Shown here one piece after another: positions 53,748 through 63,014 of a stretch of DNA of 64,000 nucleotides (positions within the stretch are counted from its first letter, which is position 1; every line of letters starts with the position of its first letter). The notes under the pieces are model-generated. The model made no database searches. It was not told the origin of the DNA and saw nothing but the letters and a program-made list of their open reading frames with translations. The translations under genes were made by a program, and so were the position numbers. Source of the stretch: Salinisphaera sp040361255 (GTDB lineage: Bacteria > Pseudomonadota > Gammaproteobacteria > Nevskiales > Salinisphaeraceae); assembly GCF_040361255.1 (NCBI RefSeq), contig NZ_APNG01000008.1, positions 110,482 to 174,481 on the forward strand, written 5' to 3'.

Positions 53748-53846
53748 CACCGGCCAGGCAGACGCCTGCGCGCAGGCAAGCACCTTGCCGGATCGTTTAC
53801 ACTGTATGGCTTGCTTGAATTCGCCCCACGACGGGCCGGACGGGCC

Positions 53847-55229
53847 ATGAACAGCGCGACCCAACCCAAAGTCTTCGTTCAGACCTGGGGCTGCCAGATG
53901 AACGAATACGACTCGGCCAAGATGGTCGAGGTGCTGCGCAAGCAGCGCAATGCCGAGCGCGTCAATACGCCGGAAGAAGCCGACATCATCCTGCTCAACA
54001 CCTGCTCGATTCGCGAGAAAGCGGCCGAGAAGGTGTTTTCGCAGCTCGGGCGCTGGCGTGAGCTCAAGGCCGAACGCCCCGATATCGTGATCGGCGTGGG
54101 CGGCTGTGTGGCCTCCCAGGAAGGCCATGCGATTCGCGAGCGAGCACCGTTCGTGGATATGGTCTTCGGCCCGCAGACGTTGCACCGGCTGCCGGAAATG
54201 CTGGATGCCGTACAGGATAACGGCGCCGGCATCGTCGATATCGCCTTTCCGGAAATCGACAAGTTCGATCACATGCCGCCGGCAAAAGCCGAGGGCGCGA
54301 CGGCGTTCGTGTCGATCATGGAAGGCTGCTCGAAATACTGCAGCTTCTGCGTGGTGCCCTATACACGCGGTGAGGAAATCTCGCGGCCCTTCGACGATGT
54401 GATTCTGGAAGTCGCGGAGCTGGCCGACCAGGGCGTCAAGGAAATCACGCTGCTGGGCCAGAACGTCAACGGCTATCGCGGGCCGATGGAAGATGGCTCG
54501 ATCTGCGATCTGGCCATGCTGGTCGAGTTCGTGGCCGAGATCGAGGGCATCGAGCGGATTCGCTATACCACCAGCCATCCGCTGGAATTCTCGGATGCGC
54601 TGATCGAGGCCTATGCGCGGGTGCCCAAGCTGGCCAACTATCTGCATCTACCGGTGCAGTCGGGCTCGGACCGCGTGCTCGCGGATATGAAACGCGGCTA
54701 TACGGCCGATCATTTTCGCGAACGTATTGCCAAGCTGCGCGCCGTGCGTCCGGATATCAGCCTGTCGACCGATATCATCGTCGGCCATCCAGGGGAGGGC
54801 GAGGCCGAGTTCGAGCAGACGATGCAGCTGGTCGAGGACATGCGCTTCGATGCCGCGTTTTCCTTCGTCTACAGCAAGCGTCCCGGCACGCCGGCGGCCG
54901 ATATGGCCGACGACACGCCGCGCGAGGTCAAGAAACAACGCCTGGCGCGGTTGCAGGCACGAATCGCCGAATTCAACCGCGAATACATGCAGAACATGAT
55001 CGGCACCACCCAGCGCGTGCTGGTCGAGCGCGAATCCAAACGCGGTGGCGGCCAGATGGCCGGGCGTACCGATTCCAACCGCTGGGTCAACTTCGACGGC
55101 CACCCGCGCATGGTCGGGCACTTCGTCGAGATCGAAATCACCGAAGCACTCGACAATTCGCTGCGCGGGCGGGTGGTCACGCGCGATGCCGATGTACCCC
55201 TGCCCGATCTCGCGGCCGCGGCCGGCTGA
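53847..55229 (+). CDS. miaB: tRNA-2-methylthio-N6-dimethylallyladenosine synthase MiaB
   Basis: A 460-residue methylthiotransferase. Three N-terminal cysteines lie in TWGCQMNEYD, LNTCSIREKA and VGGCVASQEG, for the auxiliary cluster. The radical-SAM motif is in CSKYCSFCVVPYTRG, and a C-terminal TRAM domain follows. It adds a methylthio group to i6A37 of tRNAs that read UNN codons. ATG at 53847 is chosen. It opens the miaB-phoH-ybeY-corC-lnt run found in many gammaproteobacteria. Confidence 0.97.
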   Translation: MNSATQPKVFVQTWGCQMNEYDSAKMVEVLRKQRNAERVNTPEEADIILLNTCSIREKAAEKVFSQLGRWRELKAERPDIVIGVGGCVASQEGHAIRERAPFVDMVFGPQTLHRLPEMLDAVQDNGAGIVDIAFPEIDKFDHMPPAKAEGATAFVSIMEGCSKYCSFCVVPYTRGEEISRPFDDVILEVAELADQGVKEITLLGQNVNGYRGPMEDGSICDLAMLVEFVAEIEGIERIRYTTSHPLEFSDALIEAYARVPKLANYLHLPVQSGSDRVLADMKRGYTADHFRERIAKLRAVRPDISLSTDIIVGHPGEGEAEFEQTMQLVEDMRFDAAFSFVYSKRPGTPAADMADDTPREVKKQRLARLQARIAEFNREYMQNMIGTTQRVLVERESKRGGGQMAGRTDSNRWVNFDGHPRMVGHFVEIEITEALDNSLRGRVVTRDADVPLPDLAAAAG

Positions 55230-55259
55230 TCGGCCCCGCCGCCAACCACACGAATCATT

Positions 55260-56243
55260 TTGAACGAACCTATCCGCAAGAGCCTCGAACTGACCCCGCC
55301 GGATACGACACGGCTGGCTTATCTGTGTGGCCCGCAGGACCAGCATCTGCGCCTGATCGAGCGCACGCTCGACGTGCAGGTGCATAACCGCGGTCATCTA
55401 TTTCAGGTCGAGGGCGACGAGGGCGCGGCCACGGCGGCGATCGACGCGCTCAACGAGCTCTACAGCGCGACCGCAGCCGGCGAGATCGGCCCCGATCGCG
55501 TGCATATCGTGGCCCGTACGGCCGAGCGCGAACTCCACGGCGGCGGCAACGGCGCCAGCGCCGAGCCGCGGGATGTCGTGATCAAGACCCGTCTCGGCCT
55601 GGTGCGCGGGCGCGGGCCCAGCCAGCGCCGTTATCTCGCCAATCTGGCGGACAACGATCTCAACTTCGGTATCGGCCCGGCGGGTACCGGCAAGACCTAT
55701 CTGGCGGTGGCTGCAGCCGTGGATGCGCTCGAATCCGAACGCGTGCGCCGCCTGCTGCTGGTGCGACCGGCCGTGGAAGCGGGCGAGCGGCTCGGCTTTC
55801 TGCCGGGCGATCTGGCCCAGAAGATCGATCCCTATCTGCGCCCGCTCTACGACGCGCTCTACGAAATGCTCGGTTTCGACCGGGTGGGGCGGCTCATCGA
55901 GCGTAACGTCATCGAAATCGCTCCGCTGGCCTATATGCGCGGGCGTACCCTCAACGAGGCGTTCATCATTCTCGACGAGGCGCAGAACACCACCGTCGAG
56001 CAGATGAAGATGTTTCTCACCCGCATCGGCTTCGGCTCGACTGCGGTGGTCACGGGCGACATGACCCAGGTGGATCTGCCGGTGGCCAAGAAATCGGGCC
56101 TGCGCCATGCGGTACGGCTGCTGCAGGATATCGAAGGCATCAGCGTGACCAAGTTCTCGGCGCGCGATGTGGTGCGTCATCCGCTGGTTCAGCGCATCGT
56201 TCAGGCCTACGATCGCGAAAGCGAAGCAGGCGAGCACGGCTAG
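55260..56243 (+). CDS. phoH: PhoH-like ATPase (YbeZ)
   Basis: A 327-residue PhoH/YbeZ protein. A KH-like N-terminal region precedes the P-loop GPAGTGKTYLA near residue 138 and the second motif FIILDEAQNTT near 238, followed by GDMTQVDLP. It works with YbeY in 16S rRNA maturation and RNA quality control. It starts with TTG, 30 bases after miaB; no ATG is close. ybeY follows 14 bases downstream. Confidence 0.95.
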   Translation: MNEPIRKSLELTPPDTTRLAYLCGPQDQHLRLIERTLDVQVHNRGHLFQVEGDEGAATAAIDALNELYSATAAGEIGPDRVHIVARTAERELHGGGNGASAEPRDVVIKTRLGLVRGRGPSQRRYLANLADNDLNFGIGPAGTGKTYLAVAAAVDALESERVRRLLLVRPAVEAGERLGFLPGDLAQKIDPYLRPLYDALYEMLGFDRVGRLIERNVIEIAPLAYMRGRTLNEAFIILDEAQNTTVEQMKMFLTRIGFGSTAVVTGDMTQVDLPVAKKSGLRHAVRLLQDIEGISVTKFSARDVVRHPLVQRIVQAYDRESEAGEHG

Positions 56244-56257
56244 TCGGCGGCAACCGC

Positions 56258-56725
56258 ATGAATATCGAACTCGCGCTGGACTGCGCGCCCGGCATCGACG
56301 CGCCCGATCCGCACATGCTCGAGCGCGCGGCAATCGCCGCCCTCGAAGGCGCGCGTTGCAGTGACGAACCCGTCTACGAACTGGCCGTACGTCTGATCGA
56401 CGAGGCCGAGTCGGCCCAGCTCAACGGCGACTATCGTGACAAGCGCTATGCGACCAATGTGCTGTCGTTCCCGGCCGGCGCCGAACTGCCGGGGCTGACC
56501 GTGCTCGGCGATCTGGCGATCTGCATGCCGGTGATCGCGCGCGAGGCCGGCGAGCAGCACAAAAGCCGTGATGCGCATCTATGTCATATGGTCGTGCACG
56601 GCGTTTTGCACTTGCTCGGCTATGACCATATCGGCGACGATGAGGCCGAAACCATGGAGGCGCTCGAGCGCAGGGTGATGGCGGATCTCGGCCACGACGA
56701 TCCTTACCGCACCGTGAGTGCCTGA
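56258..56725 (+). CDS. ybeY: Endoribonuclease YbeY
   Basis: A 155-residue metalloprotein. The zinc motif HGVLHLLGYDH near residue 114 is the family signature, and the RNase core includes the NVLSFPAG strand near residue 67. YbeY matures the 3' end of 16S rRNA and takes part in 70S quality control. It lies between phoH and corC, the conserved ybeZ-ybeY-ybeX order. Confidence 0.96.
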   Translation: MNIELALDCAPGIDAPDPHMLERAAIAALEGARCSDEPVYELAVRLIDEAESAQLNGDYRDKRYATNVLSFPAGAELPGLTVLGDLAICMPVIAREAGEQHKSRDAHLCHMVVHGVLHLLGYDHIGDDEAETMEALERRVMADLGHDDPYRTVSA

Positions 56726-56799
56726 AATCGATTCCGCAGGCCGTAGGGCCGAGCCAGACATCTGGGCTTGAGAGGAGGGCGCGGCTGCGGCCGCATACG

Positions 56800-57660
56800 A
56801 TGAGCGACGAGGACGACAGCGAGCAGAGTCGAAGTAGCGGCAACTGGCTGCGCCAGATCGGCATGAGCCTGGCCGGACCACCGCGCGATCGCGACGAGTT
56901 GGTGGAAGTGCTCACCGAAGCACAGGAAAACGAACTGCTCGATATCGATGCCCTGTGGATGATGCAGGGCGTGCTCAAGGTGTCCGAACAGCAGGTGCGC
57001 GACATCATGGTGCCGCGCTCGCAGATGGTGGTGGTCGAGTCCGATGCGGCCGCCGCCGATATCCTGTCGATCGCCATCGAATCCGGCCATTCGCGTTTTC
57101 CGGTGATCGGCGAATCCCGCGACGAGGTCGTCGGTATTCTGCTGGCCAAGGACATGCTCCAGCTCGCCGAGGATCGCCAGGACAGCGACGCGTTCGAACT
57201 GGGCGCGGTGCTGCGCCCGGCGGTTTACGTGCCCGAATCCAAGCGCGTGAACGTGCTGCTCAAGGAGTTCAAGGCCTCGCGCAACCACATGGCCGTGGTC
57301 GTGGACGAATACGGTGGCGTGGCCGGGCTGGTGACCATCGAGGATGCGCTCGAACAGATCGTCGGCGAGATCGACGACGAATACGACCAGGCCGAAGGCG
57401 CGAACATCCTGCGCCAGGAACACAACCGTTTTCTCATTCGCAGCCTTACCCCGGTCGAGGAATTCAACGACTATTTCGAGACCGACTTCTCGGACGAGGA
57501 TTTCGACACCATTGGCGGGCTGGTCGTGCACGAATTCGGGCATATGCCCAAGCGCGGCGAAACCACCATCATCGACCGCTTCCAGTTCAATGTGCAGCGC
57601 GCGGATTCGCGCCGTATCCATCTGTTTCAGATGACGGTCCTGCCGGAGGCCTCCGAGTAG
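56800..57660 (+). CDS. corC: Magnesium/cobalt efflux protein CorC (YbeX)
   Basis: A 286-residue protein with two CBS domains (the first near VPRSQMVVVESDA and SGHSRFPVIGES, the second near NHMAVVVDEYGGVAGLVTIED) and a C-terminal CorC_HlyC transporter-associated domain (FDTIGGLVVHEFGHMPKRGE). The N-terminus is acidic and lacks the DUF21 membrane part of larger relatives. It is the YbeX member of the ybeZYX-lnt cluster and is linked to Mg/Co efflux and ribosome maturation. Confidence 0.94.
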   Translation: MSDEDDSEQSRSSGNWLRQIGMSLAGPPRDRDELVEVLTEAQENELLDIDALWMMQGVLKVSEQQVRDIMVPRSQMVVVESDAAAADILSIAIESGHSRFPVIGESRDEVVGILLAKDMLQLAEDRQDSDAFELGAVLRPAVYVPESKRVNVLLKEFKASRNHMAVVVDEYGGVAGLVTIEDALEQIVGEIDDEYDQAEGANILRQEHNRFLIRSLTPVEEFNDYFETDFSDEDFDTIGGLVVHEFGHMPKRGETTIIDRFQFNVQRADSRRIHLFQMTVLPEASE

Positions 57661-57663
57661 CGC

Positions 57664-59199
57664 ATGGCTGCGAAACGCATCGCGCGTATCGCCGCCCTGG
57701 ATGTGCTGCTGCCCGCCCTGTTCGGCGGGCTGGCAACCCTGGGTTTCGCCCCGTTCGGCTACTACGGGCTCACGCTGCTCGCACTCGTGGGCCTGCTTGC
57801 GCTGTGGTGGCCGGCGAGCGCGCGTCGCGGTGCCTGGCGCGGTTTCGTGTTCGGGCTGGCCCATTTCGGCACCGGCATCTACTGGACCTTTGTGTCCACT
57901 TATTACTACGGCGGCGCGCCGCTGCCCATGGCGATCGCGCTGGTGTGCCTGCTCACGGTCTACATGGCGCTGTATCCGGCGCTGGTGGGCGCACTCGCCG
58001 GGGCGACACGCGTGCTGCCGCGCACGCTCTGGGCGCTGCTGGTGGTGCCTTGTGCCTGGCTGCTCGCCGAGCTGGTACGCAGCTGGGTGATGACCGGCTT
58101 TCCCTGGCTGTCGCTGGGGTACTCGCTCATCGATGCGCCGGTGACCGCGCTCGCCCCGATCGGCGGTGTGTATTTCCTGGGCGCGCTGATGGTGGCCAGC
58201 GCCGGCACGGTGGTGCTGTTGTTCGCCGGCTCCATTCCCGCGCGGGCGCTGGCGGTGGTGCTCATCGGTCTGGCGCCGTTGGGTCTGTGGTACACGCCGC
58301 CGACCACCGAATGGACACAGGCCAGCGGCGCGCCGGTGAGCGTGGATGTCGTTCAGGGCAACTTCGCCCAGGCGGTCAAGTGGGATCGCGATGTCTTTCG
58401 CACCACATTGGAACGTTACCGGGCGATGACCGAGGCCTCCGACGCCGACCTGGTGGTCTGGCCGGAAGTGGCCATCCCCGCGCCGGCCAATCAGGTGCAG
58501 GCCTATCTCGACGATATCGCCACGCTGGCGGGTGAACGCGATCAGACCGTGCTGGCCGGCATCCTGGTCCATGAAGCCAGCGACGCGCCGTATTACAACG
58601 CCGTGCTGGCGCTGGGCGCCGGGCAGGGGCGTTACTACAAGCGCCATCTTGTGCCGTTTGGCGAATACTTTCCGGTCCCGGAATTCGTCAAGACGCTGCT
58701 CGACGGCGTCAACATGCGTTATAGCGACTTCGGCTTCGGCGCCGATGATCAGGCCCTGATCGAAGTCGACGGCGTGAAGCTGGGGCTGTCGATCTGTTTC
58801 GAGGATGCCTTCGGCTACGAGATCGCCAAGGCGCTGCCGCAAGCCGGCATGCTGGTAAACGTGACCAACGACGCCTGGTTTGCCGGCACGACCGCCGCGG
58901 CCCAGCATCTGGAAATCGCACGCATGCGCGCGCTCGAAGCCGGGCGGCCCATGCTGCGTGCAGCCAATACCGGCATTTCCGCGATCATCGACTACGACGG
59001 CCGCCTGCGCGAGCGCACGCCCGAGTTCCAGATCGCTCAGATCGAATCGCAGGTCCAGCCGCGTAGCGGCGAAACGCCCTATATGCGTATCGGCGACCGG
59101 CCGTTGTGGTGGGCGGGCTTTGCCGTCACCGCACTGTCGTTGCTGGCGGCATGGCTGCTTGCACGTCGCCAGCGCCGGACACGCAAGACAGGCGATTGA
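57664..59199 (+). CDS. lnt: Apolipoprotein N-acyltransferase
   Basis: A 511-residue enzyme. About seven membrane spans precede and follow a periplasmic nitrilase domain. The catalytic residues lie in VWPEVAIP (Glu), YYKRHLVPFGEYFP (Lys) and LSICFEDAFG (Cys). It adds the third acyl chain to the N-terminal Cys of outer-membrane lipoproteins such as BamD and LptE, both encoded in this window. It follows corC by three bases, the usual pairing. Confidence 0.97.
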   Translation: MAAKRIARIAALDVLLPALFGGLATLGFAPFGYYGLTLLALVGLLALWWPASARRGAWRGFVFGLAHFGTGIYWTFVSTYYYGGAPLPMAIALVCLLTVYMALYPALVGALAGATRVLPRTLWALLVVPCAWLLAELVRSWVMTGFPWLSLGYSLIDAPVTALAPIGGVYFLGALMVASAGTVVLLFAGSIPARALAVVLIGLAPLGLWYTPPTTEWTQASGAPVSVDVVQGNFAQAVKWDRDVFRTTLERYRAMTEASDADLVVWPEVAIPAPANQVQAYLDDIATLAGERDQTVLAGILVHEASDAPYYNAVLALGAGQGRYYKRHLVPFGEYFPVPEFVKTLLDGVNMRYSDFGFGADDQALIEVDGVKLGLSICFEDAFGYEIAKALPQAGMLVNVTNDAWFAGTTAAAQHLEIARMRALEAGRPMLRAANTGISAIIDYDGRLRERTPEFQIAQIESQVQPRSGETPYMRIGDRPLWWAGFAVTALSLLAAWLLARRQRRTRKTGD

Positions 59200-59287
59200 A
59201 CAAGCGCCCGGCCGGCGGCTGATGCGAAGCGCGCAGCGAGGCAGTACACTTGCCGGCTGTTTTCGACTGCCCGATCGATAGCCGCCG

Positions 59288-61726
59288 ATGGATTCCACCT
59301 ACCGTTTCGATGCAATCGAGGCCGATGTCCAGGCCCGCTGGCGCGACGCGCGCGCGTTCGAAGTCAAGCGCGACGACCGCGAGAAGTTCTATTGCCTGTC
59401 GATGTTCCCGTATCCCAGCGGCAAGCTGCATATGGGGCATGTGCGCAACTACACCATCGGCGACGTCATCTCGCGTTATCAACGCATGTGCGGCAAGAAC
59501 GTGCTCCAGCCGATGGGCTGGGATGCCTTCGGCCTGCCGGCCGAAAACGCGGCGATCAAGAACGGCGTGCCGCCGGCGAAATGGACCCGCGAGAACATCG
59601 CCGCCATGCGCGAGCAACTCGCACAGCTGGGTTTTGCCTACGACTGGTCCCGCGAGATCGCCACCTGCGATCCGAGTTACTACCGCTGGGAGCAGTGGCT
59701 GTTCACCAAGCTGTTCGAAAAAGGGCTGGTCTATCGCAAGGAATCGATCGTCAACTGGGACCCGGTCGACCAGACCGTGCTCGCCAACGAGCAGGTGGTG
59801 GACGGGCGCGGCTGGCGTTCGGGCGCGGTCGTCGAACAACGCGCCATCCCGCAGTGGTTTGCCCGCATCACCGACTATGCCGACGAACTGCTGGACGATC
59901 TGGATGCGCTCGAGGGCTGGCCCGAGGCGGTCAAGACCATGCAGGCGAACTGGATCGGGCGTTCGACCGGTCTGGAAATCGATTTCGAAGTCGTGGGCTA
60001 CGACGATCCGCTGACGGTTTATACGACACGCCCGGATACACTGCACGGCGCGACCTATATGGCCGTCGCCGCCGATCATCCGCTGGTCGCGGCCGCTGCC
60101 GAGCACGACGCCGAACTGGCCGCCTTCTGTGAAGAATGTCGCAAGGCCGGCACTGCCGAAGCCAGCCTGGAAACACGCGAGAAGAAAGGTTATCGCTTGC
60201 CCATCGAGGCGCGTCATCCGCTCTCGGGCGAGCGCATGCCGATCTTTGTCGCCAATTTCGTCCTGACGGGCTATGGCACCGGCGCGGTCATGAGCGTACC
60301 CGCCCACGATCAGCGCGACTGGGAGTTCGCCAGCGCCTACGATCTGCCCATCGTCCCCGTGATCGCCACCGCCGAGGGCAATACGCCCGACGTGAGTTCG
60401 CAGGCGAGCGTGGAAAAAGGCGTGCTCATCAATTCCGGCGACGACGACGGCAAGGATTTCGACACCGCCTTCAACGATATCGCCGATCGCCTGGAAGGCC
60501 GCGGTATCGCGCGCCGCAAGACGCAATATCGTCTGCGCGATTGGGGTTTGAGCCGTCAGCGCTACTGGGGCGCGCCGATTCCGATCATCCACTGCGATGA
60601 TTGCGGCGCGGTACCGGTGCCGGAAGCCGACCTGCCGGTGGTGTTGCCGGAAGACGTGACCCCGGAGGGCACGGGCTCGCCGTTGCCGGACATGCCCGAG
60701 TTCGTGAACGTGGATTGCCCGCAGTGCGGCAAGCCGGCCCGCCGCGAAACCGATACCTTCGATACCTTCATGGAATCGTCCTGGTATTTCGCGCGTTTTG
60801 CCTGCCCGGATGCCGAGTCGATGCTCGACGATCGCGCCAACTACTGGCTGCCGGTGGATCAATACATCGGCGGTATCGAGCACGCCATTCTGCATCTGCT
60901 GTATGCGCGCTTTTTCCAGAAGGTGATGCGCGACGAAGGCCTCACCGAGGCCGGCGAGCCGTTCAAGCGCCTGCTCACCCAGGGCATGGTGCTCAAGGAC
61001 GGGGCGAAGATGTCCAAGTCCAAGGGCAATACGGTCGATCCGCAGGCGCTCATCGAAACCTACGGCGCGGATACGGTGCGCCTGTTCTCCATGTTCGCCG
61101 CGCCGCCGGACCAGTCGCTGGAATGGTCGGATGCGGGCGTGGAAGGGGCCAATCGCTTCATCAAGCGCTTGTGGCGTCTGGTTGCCGAACACGTCGAGGC
61201 GGGCATCGTCGCCCCGGCCACGCAGGCGGACGGCGAAGCCGGCGAGCTGCGCCGCAAGCTGCACGAAACCATTGGCAAGGTGGGCGACGACATCGGCCGG
61301 CGCACCACGTTCAACACCGCGATCGCCGCGGTCATGGAACTGTGCAACGCACTGGGCAAGATCGATGGCGGCCAGCCGTCGAACCAGGCCGTGCGCCAGG
61401 AAGCCCTGGAAGCGGTGGTGAAAATGCTTGCGCCGATCATCCCGCATGTCTGCGATGCGCTCTGGCGCGCACTGGGCCACGAAGATCTGCTGCTGGATGT
61501 CGCGTGGCCGCAGGCCGACGAGTCCGCGCTCACCCGCGATACCCTCACGCTGGTGGTCCAGGTCAACGGCAAGGTGCGCGCCAAGATCGACGTGCCGGCT
61601 GCGGCCGATCGCGATGCCGTGGCCGAGATTGCCCAGGCCGAGGCCAATGTGGTGCGCTTCATTGACGGCGCGCCGATCAAGAAGACCATCGTCGTGCCGG
61701 GCAAGCTCGTTAATCTCGTGGTATAG
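59288..61726 (+). CDS. leuS: Leucyl-tRNA synthetase
   Basis: An 812-residue class I synthetase. The HIGH-type motif is in PYPSGKLHMGHVRNY near residue 42 and the KMSKS motif in GAKMSKSKGNTVDP near residue 575. The editing domain has TLHGATYMAVAADHPL. It attaches leucine to tRNA-Leu. It is about 50 residues shorter than the Escherichia coli enzyme, mainly in the mid-protein zinc/insert region. lptE follows after eight bases, the conserved leuS-lptE pair. Confidence 0.98.
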   Translation: MDSTYRFDAIEADVQARWRDARAFEVKRDDREKFYCLSMFPYPSGKLHMGHVRNYTIGDVISRYQRMCGKNVLQPMGWDAFGLPAENAAIKNGVPPAKWTRENIAAMREQLAQLGFAYDWSREIATCDPSYYRWEQWLFTKLFEKGLVYRKESIVNWDPVDQTVLANEQVVDGRGWRSGAVVEQRAIPQWFARITDYADELLDDLDALEGWPEAVKTMQANWIGRSTGLEIDFEVVGYDDPLTVYTTRPDTLHGATYMAVAADHPLVAAAAEHDAELAAFCEECRKAGTAEASLETREKKGYRLPIEARHPLSGERMPIFVANFVLTGYGTGAVMSVPAHDQRDWEFASAYDLPIVPVIATAEGNTPDVSSQASVEKGVLINSGDDDGKDFDTAFNDIADRLEGRGIARRKTQYRLRDWGLSRQRYWGAPIPIIHCDDCGAVPVPEADLPVVLPEDVTPEGTGSPLPDMPEFVNVDCPQCGKPARRETDTFDTFMESSWYFARFACPDAESMLDDRANYWLPVDQYIGGIEHAILHLLYARFFQKVMRDEGLTEAGEPFKRLLTQGMVLKDGAKMSKSKGNTVDPQALIETYGADTVRLFSMFAAPPDQSLEWSDAGVEGANRFIKRLWRLVAEHVEAGIVAPATQADGEAGELRRKLHETIGKVGDDIGRRTTFNTAIAAVMELCNALGKIDGGQPSNQAVRQEALEAVVKMLAPIIPHVCDALWRALGHEDLLLDVAWPQADESALTRDTLTLVVQVNGKVRAKIDVPAAADRDAVAEIAQAEANVVRFIDGAPIKKTIVVPGKLVNLVV

Positions 61727-61734
61727 ATCGCCTC

Positions 61735-62274
61735 ATGAAATCGATATCTGCTGTCCTGTTCGACCGACGTGTGGCCCTGGGTGGCGTGCTGATCGCGCTC
61801 ACCGCCATGCTCGCCGGCTGTGCTTTTCATCTGATGGGGGCGTCGCCGCTGCCCGATGGCATTGATCGCATGTACGTCAGCTACAGCGACGACTATCGGG
61901 TCGGTGATCCGCCGCTGGTGGAAACCCTGCGCCAACGGCTGCGTGAACGTCATGTGCTGGGCGATAGCAGCGCGCCGGCGCGGTTGTCCATCGACGAAAT
62001 CGACAACCGTCAGCGCATCGTCTCGGTCAGCCCCGTCGATGGTCAGGTCGCCGAATACGAACTCACCACCGAAGTCGCCTTCGATTACGAGGTCAACGGC
62101 GCCACCCAGCTGGAAAACGAAACCTTGTCGGTGACCCGCAGCTACAGTTTCGACAACACCGAACGTCTGGGCGCCGAACAAGAACAAAGCGAACTGCTGA
62201 CCAGCATGCACGAAGAACTGGCCAACCTGATTCTGTTACGCGTCGCCAGCGCGAATGAAAAGCTCGCGCGTTAG
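61735..62274 (+). CDS. lptE: LPS-assembly lipoprotein LptE
   Basis: A 179-residue lipoprotein. The signal peptide ends in AMLAGC (Cys at residue 24), and the mature part starts AFHLMGASPLPDGIDRMYV. It has the small alpha/beta fold of LptE, with ANLILLRVASANEKLAR at the end. LptE plugs the LptD barrel that puts LPS in the outer leaflet. In most gammaproteobacteria holA comes next; here a nitroreductase does. LptE presence implies the cell does make LPS, which matters for reading the sphingolipid locus. Confidence 0.9.
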   Translation: MKSISAVLFDRRVALGGVLIALTAMLAGCAFHLMGASPLPDGIDRMYVSYSDDYRVGDPPLVETLRQRLRERHVLGDSSAPARLSIDEIDNRQRIVSVSPVDGQVAEYELTTEVAFDYEVNGATQLENETLSVTRSYSFDNTERLGAEQEQSELLTSMHEELANLILLRVASANEKLAR

Positions 62275-62310
62275 ACTGGCGCGCGAACCGTCGCAATCGA
62301 AACCGCGCGC

Positions 62311-62898
62311 ATGACCGATCGCAGCATCCTCAAGCCCAGCCCGATCACGCCCGCCGACGCGGCTGCCTTCATCCGCGGGCGGCGCACGGTCGATCAATTC
62401 ACCGACGAGATCCCGGACCCGGCGATCATCCGTGAGGCCGTCGAACTGGCGCGCTGGGCACCCAATCATCATCTGACCGAGCCATGGCGTTTCTATACGC
62501 TCGGGCCCAGAACGCGCGACGCCATCATCGACCTCAACACACGGCTGGTCGCCGAGCGCAAGGGCGACGAAGTGGCGGTGGCCAAGCGCGAGCGCTGGCA
62601 ATCGGTGCCCGGGTGGCTGGCCATCACCTGTGTTGTTAATGAAGACCCGGTCACCGCGCGCGAAGACTATGCCGCCTGTGCCTGCGCGATTCAGAATATC
62701 GCGCTGTATCTGCATAGCGCGGGCCTGGGCAGCAAATGGATCAGTGGCGAGGCCACGCGTCACCCCGATCTGGCGCCGATCCTGGAGATCGACAGCGCCC
62801 ACGAATACTGCGTGGGTCTGCTATGGTATGGCTATCCGAAACGCCGCCCGCGCAGTCAGCGCCGCGATCTCGACGAGATACTCACACAGCGGCCCTGA
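62311..62898 (+). CDS. Nitroreductase-family flavoprotein
   Basis: A 195-residue FMN-binding nitroreductase. RRTVDQFTDEIPDPAIIREAVELARWAPNHH near the start is the conserved FMN-phosphate and active-site segment. IQNIALYLHSAGLGSKWISGE and GLLWYGYPKRRPR come near the end. The substrate range of such enzymes is wide (quinones, nitro compounds, dihydropteridine). It follows lptE by 36 bases and probably shares its transcript. Confidence 0.82.
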   Translation: MTDRSILKPSPITPADAAAFIRGRRTVDQFTDEIPDPAIIREAVELARWAPNHHLTEPWRFYTLGPRTRDAIIDLNTRLVAERKGDEVAVAKRERWQSVPGWLAITCVVNEDPVTAREDYAACACAIQNIALYLHSAGLGSKWISGEATRHPDLAPILEIDSAHEYCVGLLWYGYPKRRPRSQRRDLDEILTQRP

Positions 62899-62928
62899 CC
62901 GGCGTTGCAAATCGGCACGCCACGGGCG

Positions 62929-62957
62929 TTGCAAAACCCGCGTACCCCCGATAGAAT
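62929..62957 (+). promoter_or_regulatory. Sigma-70 promoter of rplM-rpsI
   Basis: TTGCAA and TAGAAT are 17 bases apart, 58 bases before the rplM ATG. The GGCGTTGCAAA sequence around the -35 also occurs once 24 bases upstream. Confidence 0.7.
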
Positions 62958-62968
62958 TGCGCGCTTTC

Positions 62969-62985
62969 GCAGCCGCCCCGGCTGC
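62969..62985 (+). promoter_or_regulatory. Leader hairpin before rplM
   Basis: GCAGCCG-CCC-CGGCTGC forms a 7-bp stem with a three-base loop in the predicted 50-base leader. In Escherichia coli L13 represses its own rplM-rpsI mRNA through the leader; this stem is a candidate for such a site. Confidence 0.35.
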
Positions 62986-63014
62986 CTAATCGCGTTGGTT
63001 CAGGATACAGTGCA

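Noticed and set aside
56704..59298. An 864-codon antisense frame across corC and lnt
   Set aside because: It covers two well-identified genes on the plus strand and has biased, domain-free composition.
59126..61480. A 784-codon antisense frame across leuS
   Set aside because: leuS is certain by its HIGH and KMSKS motifs; the antisense frame is a GC-bias shadow.
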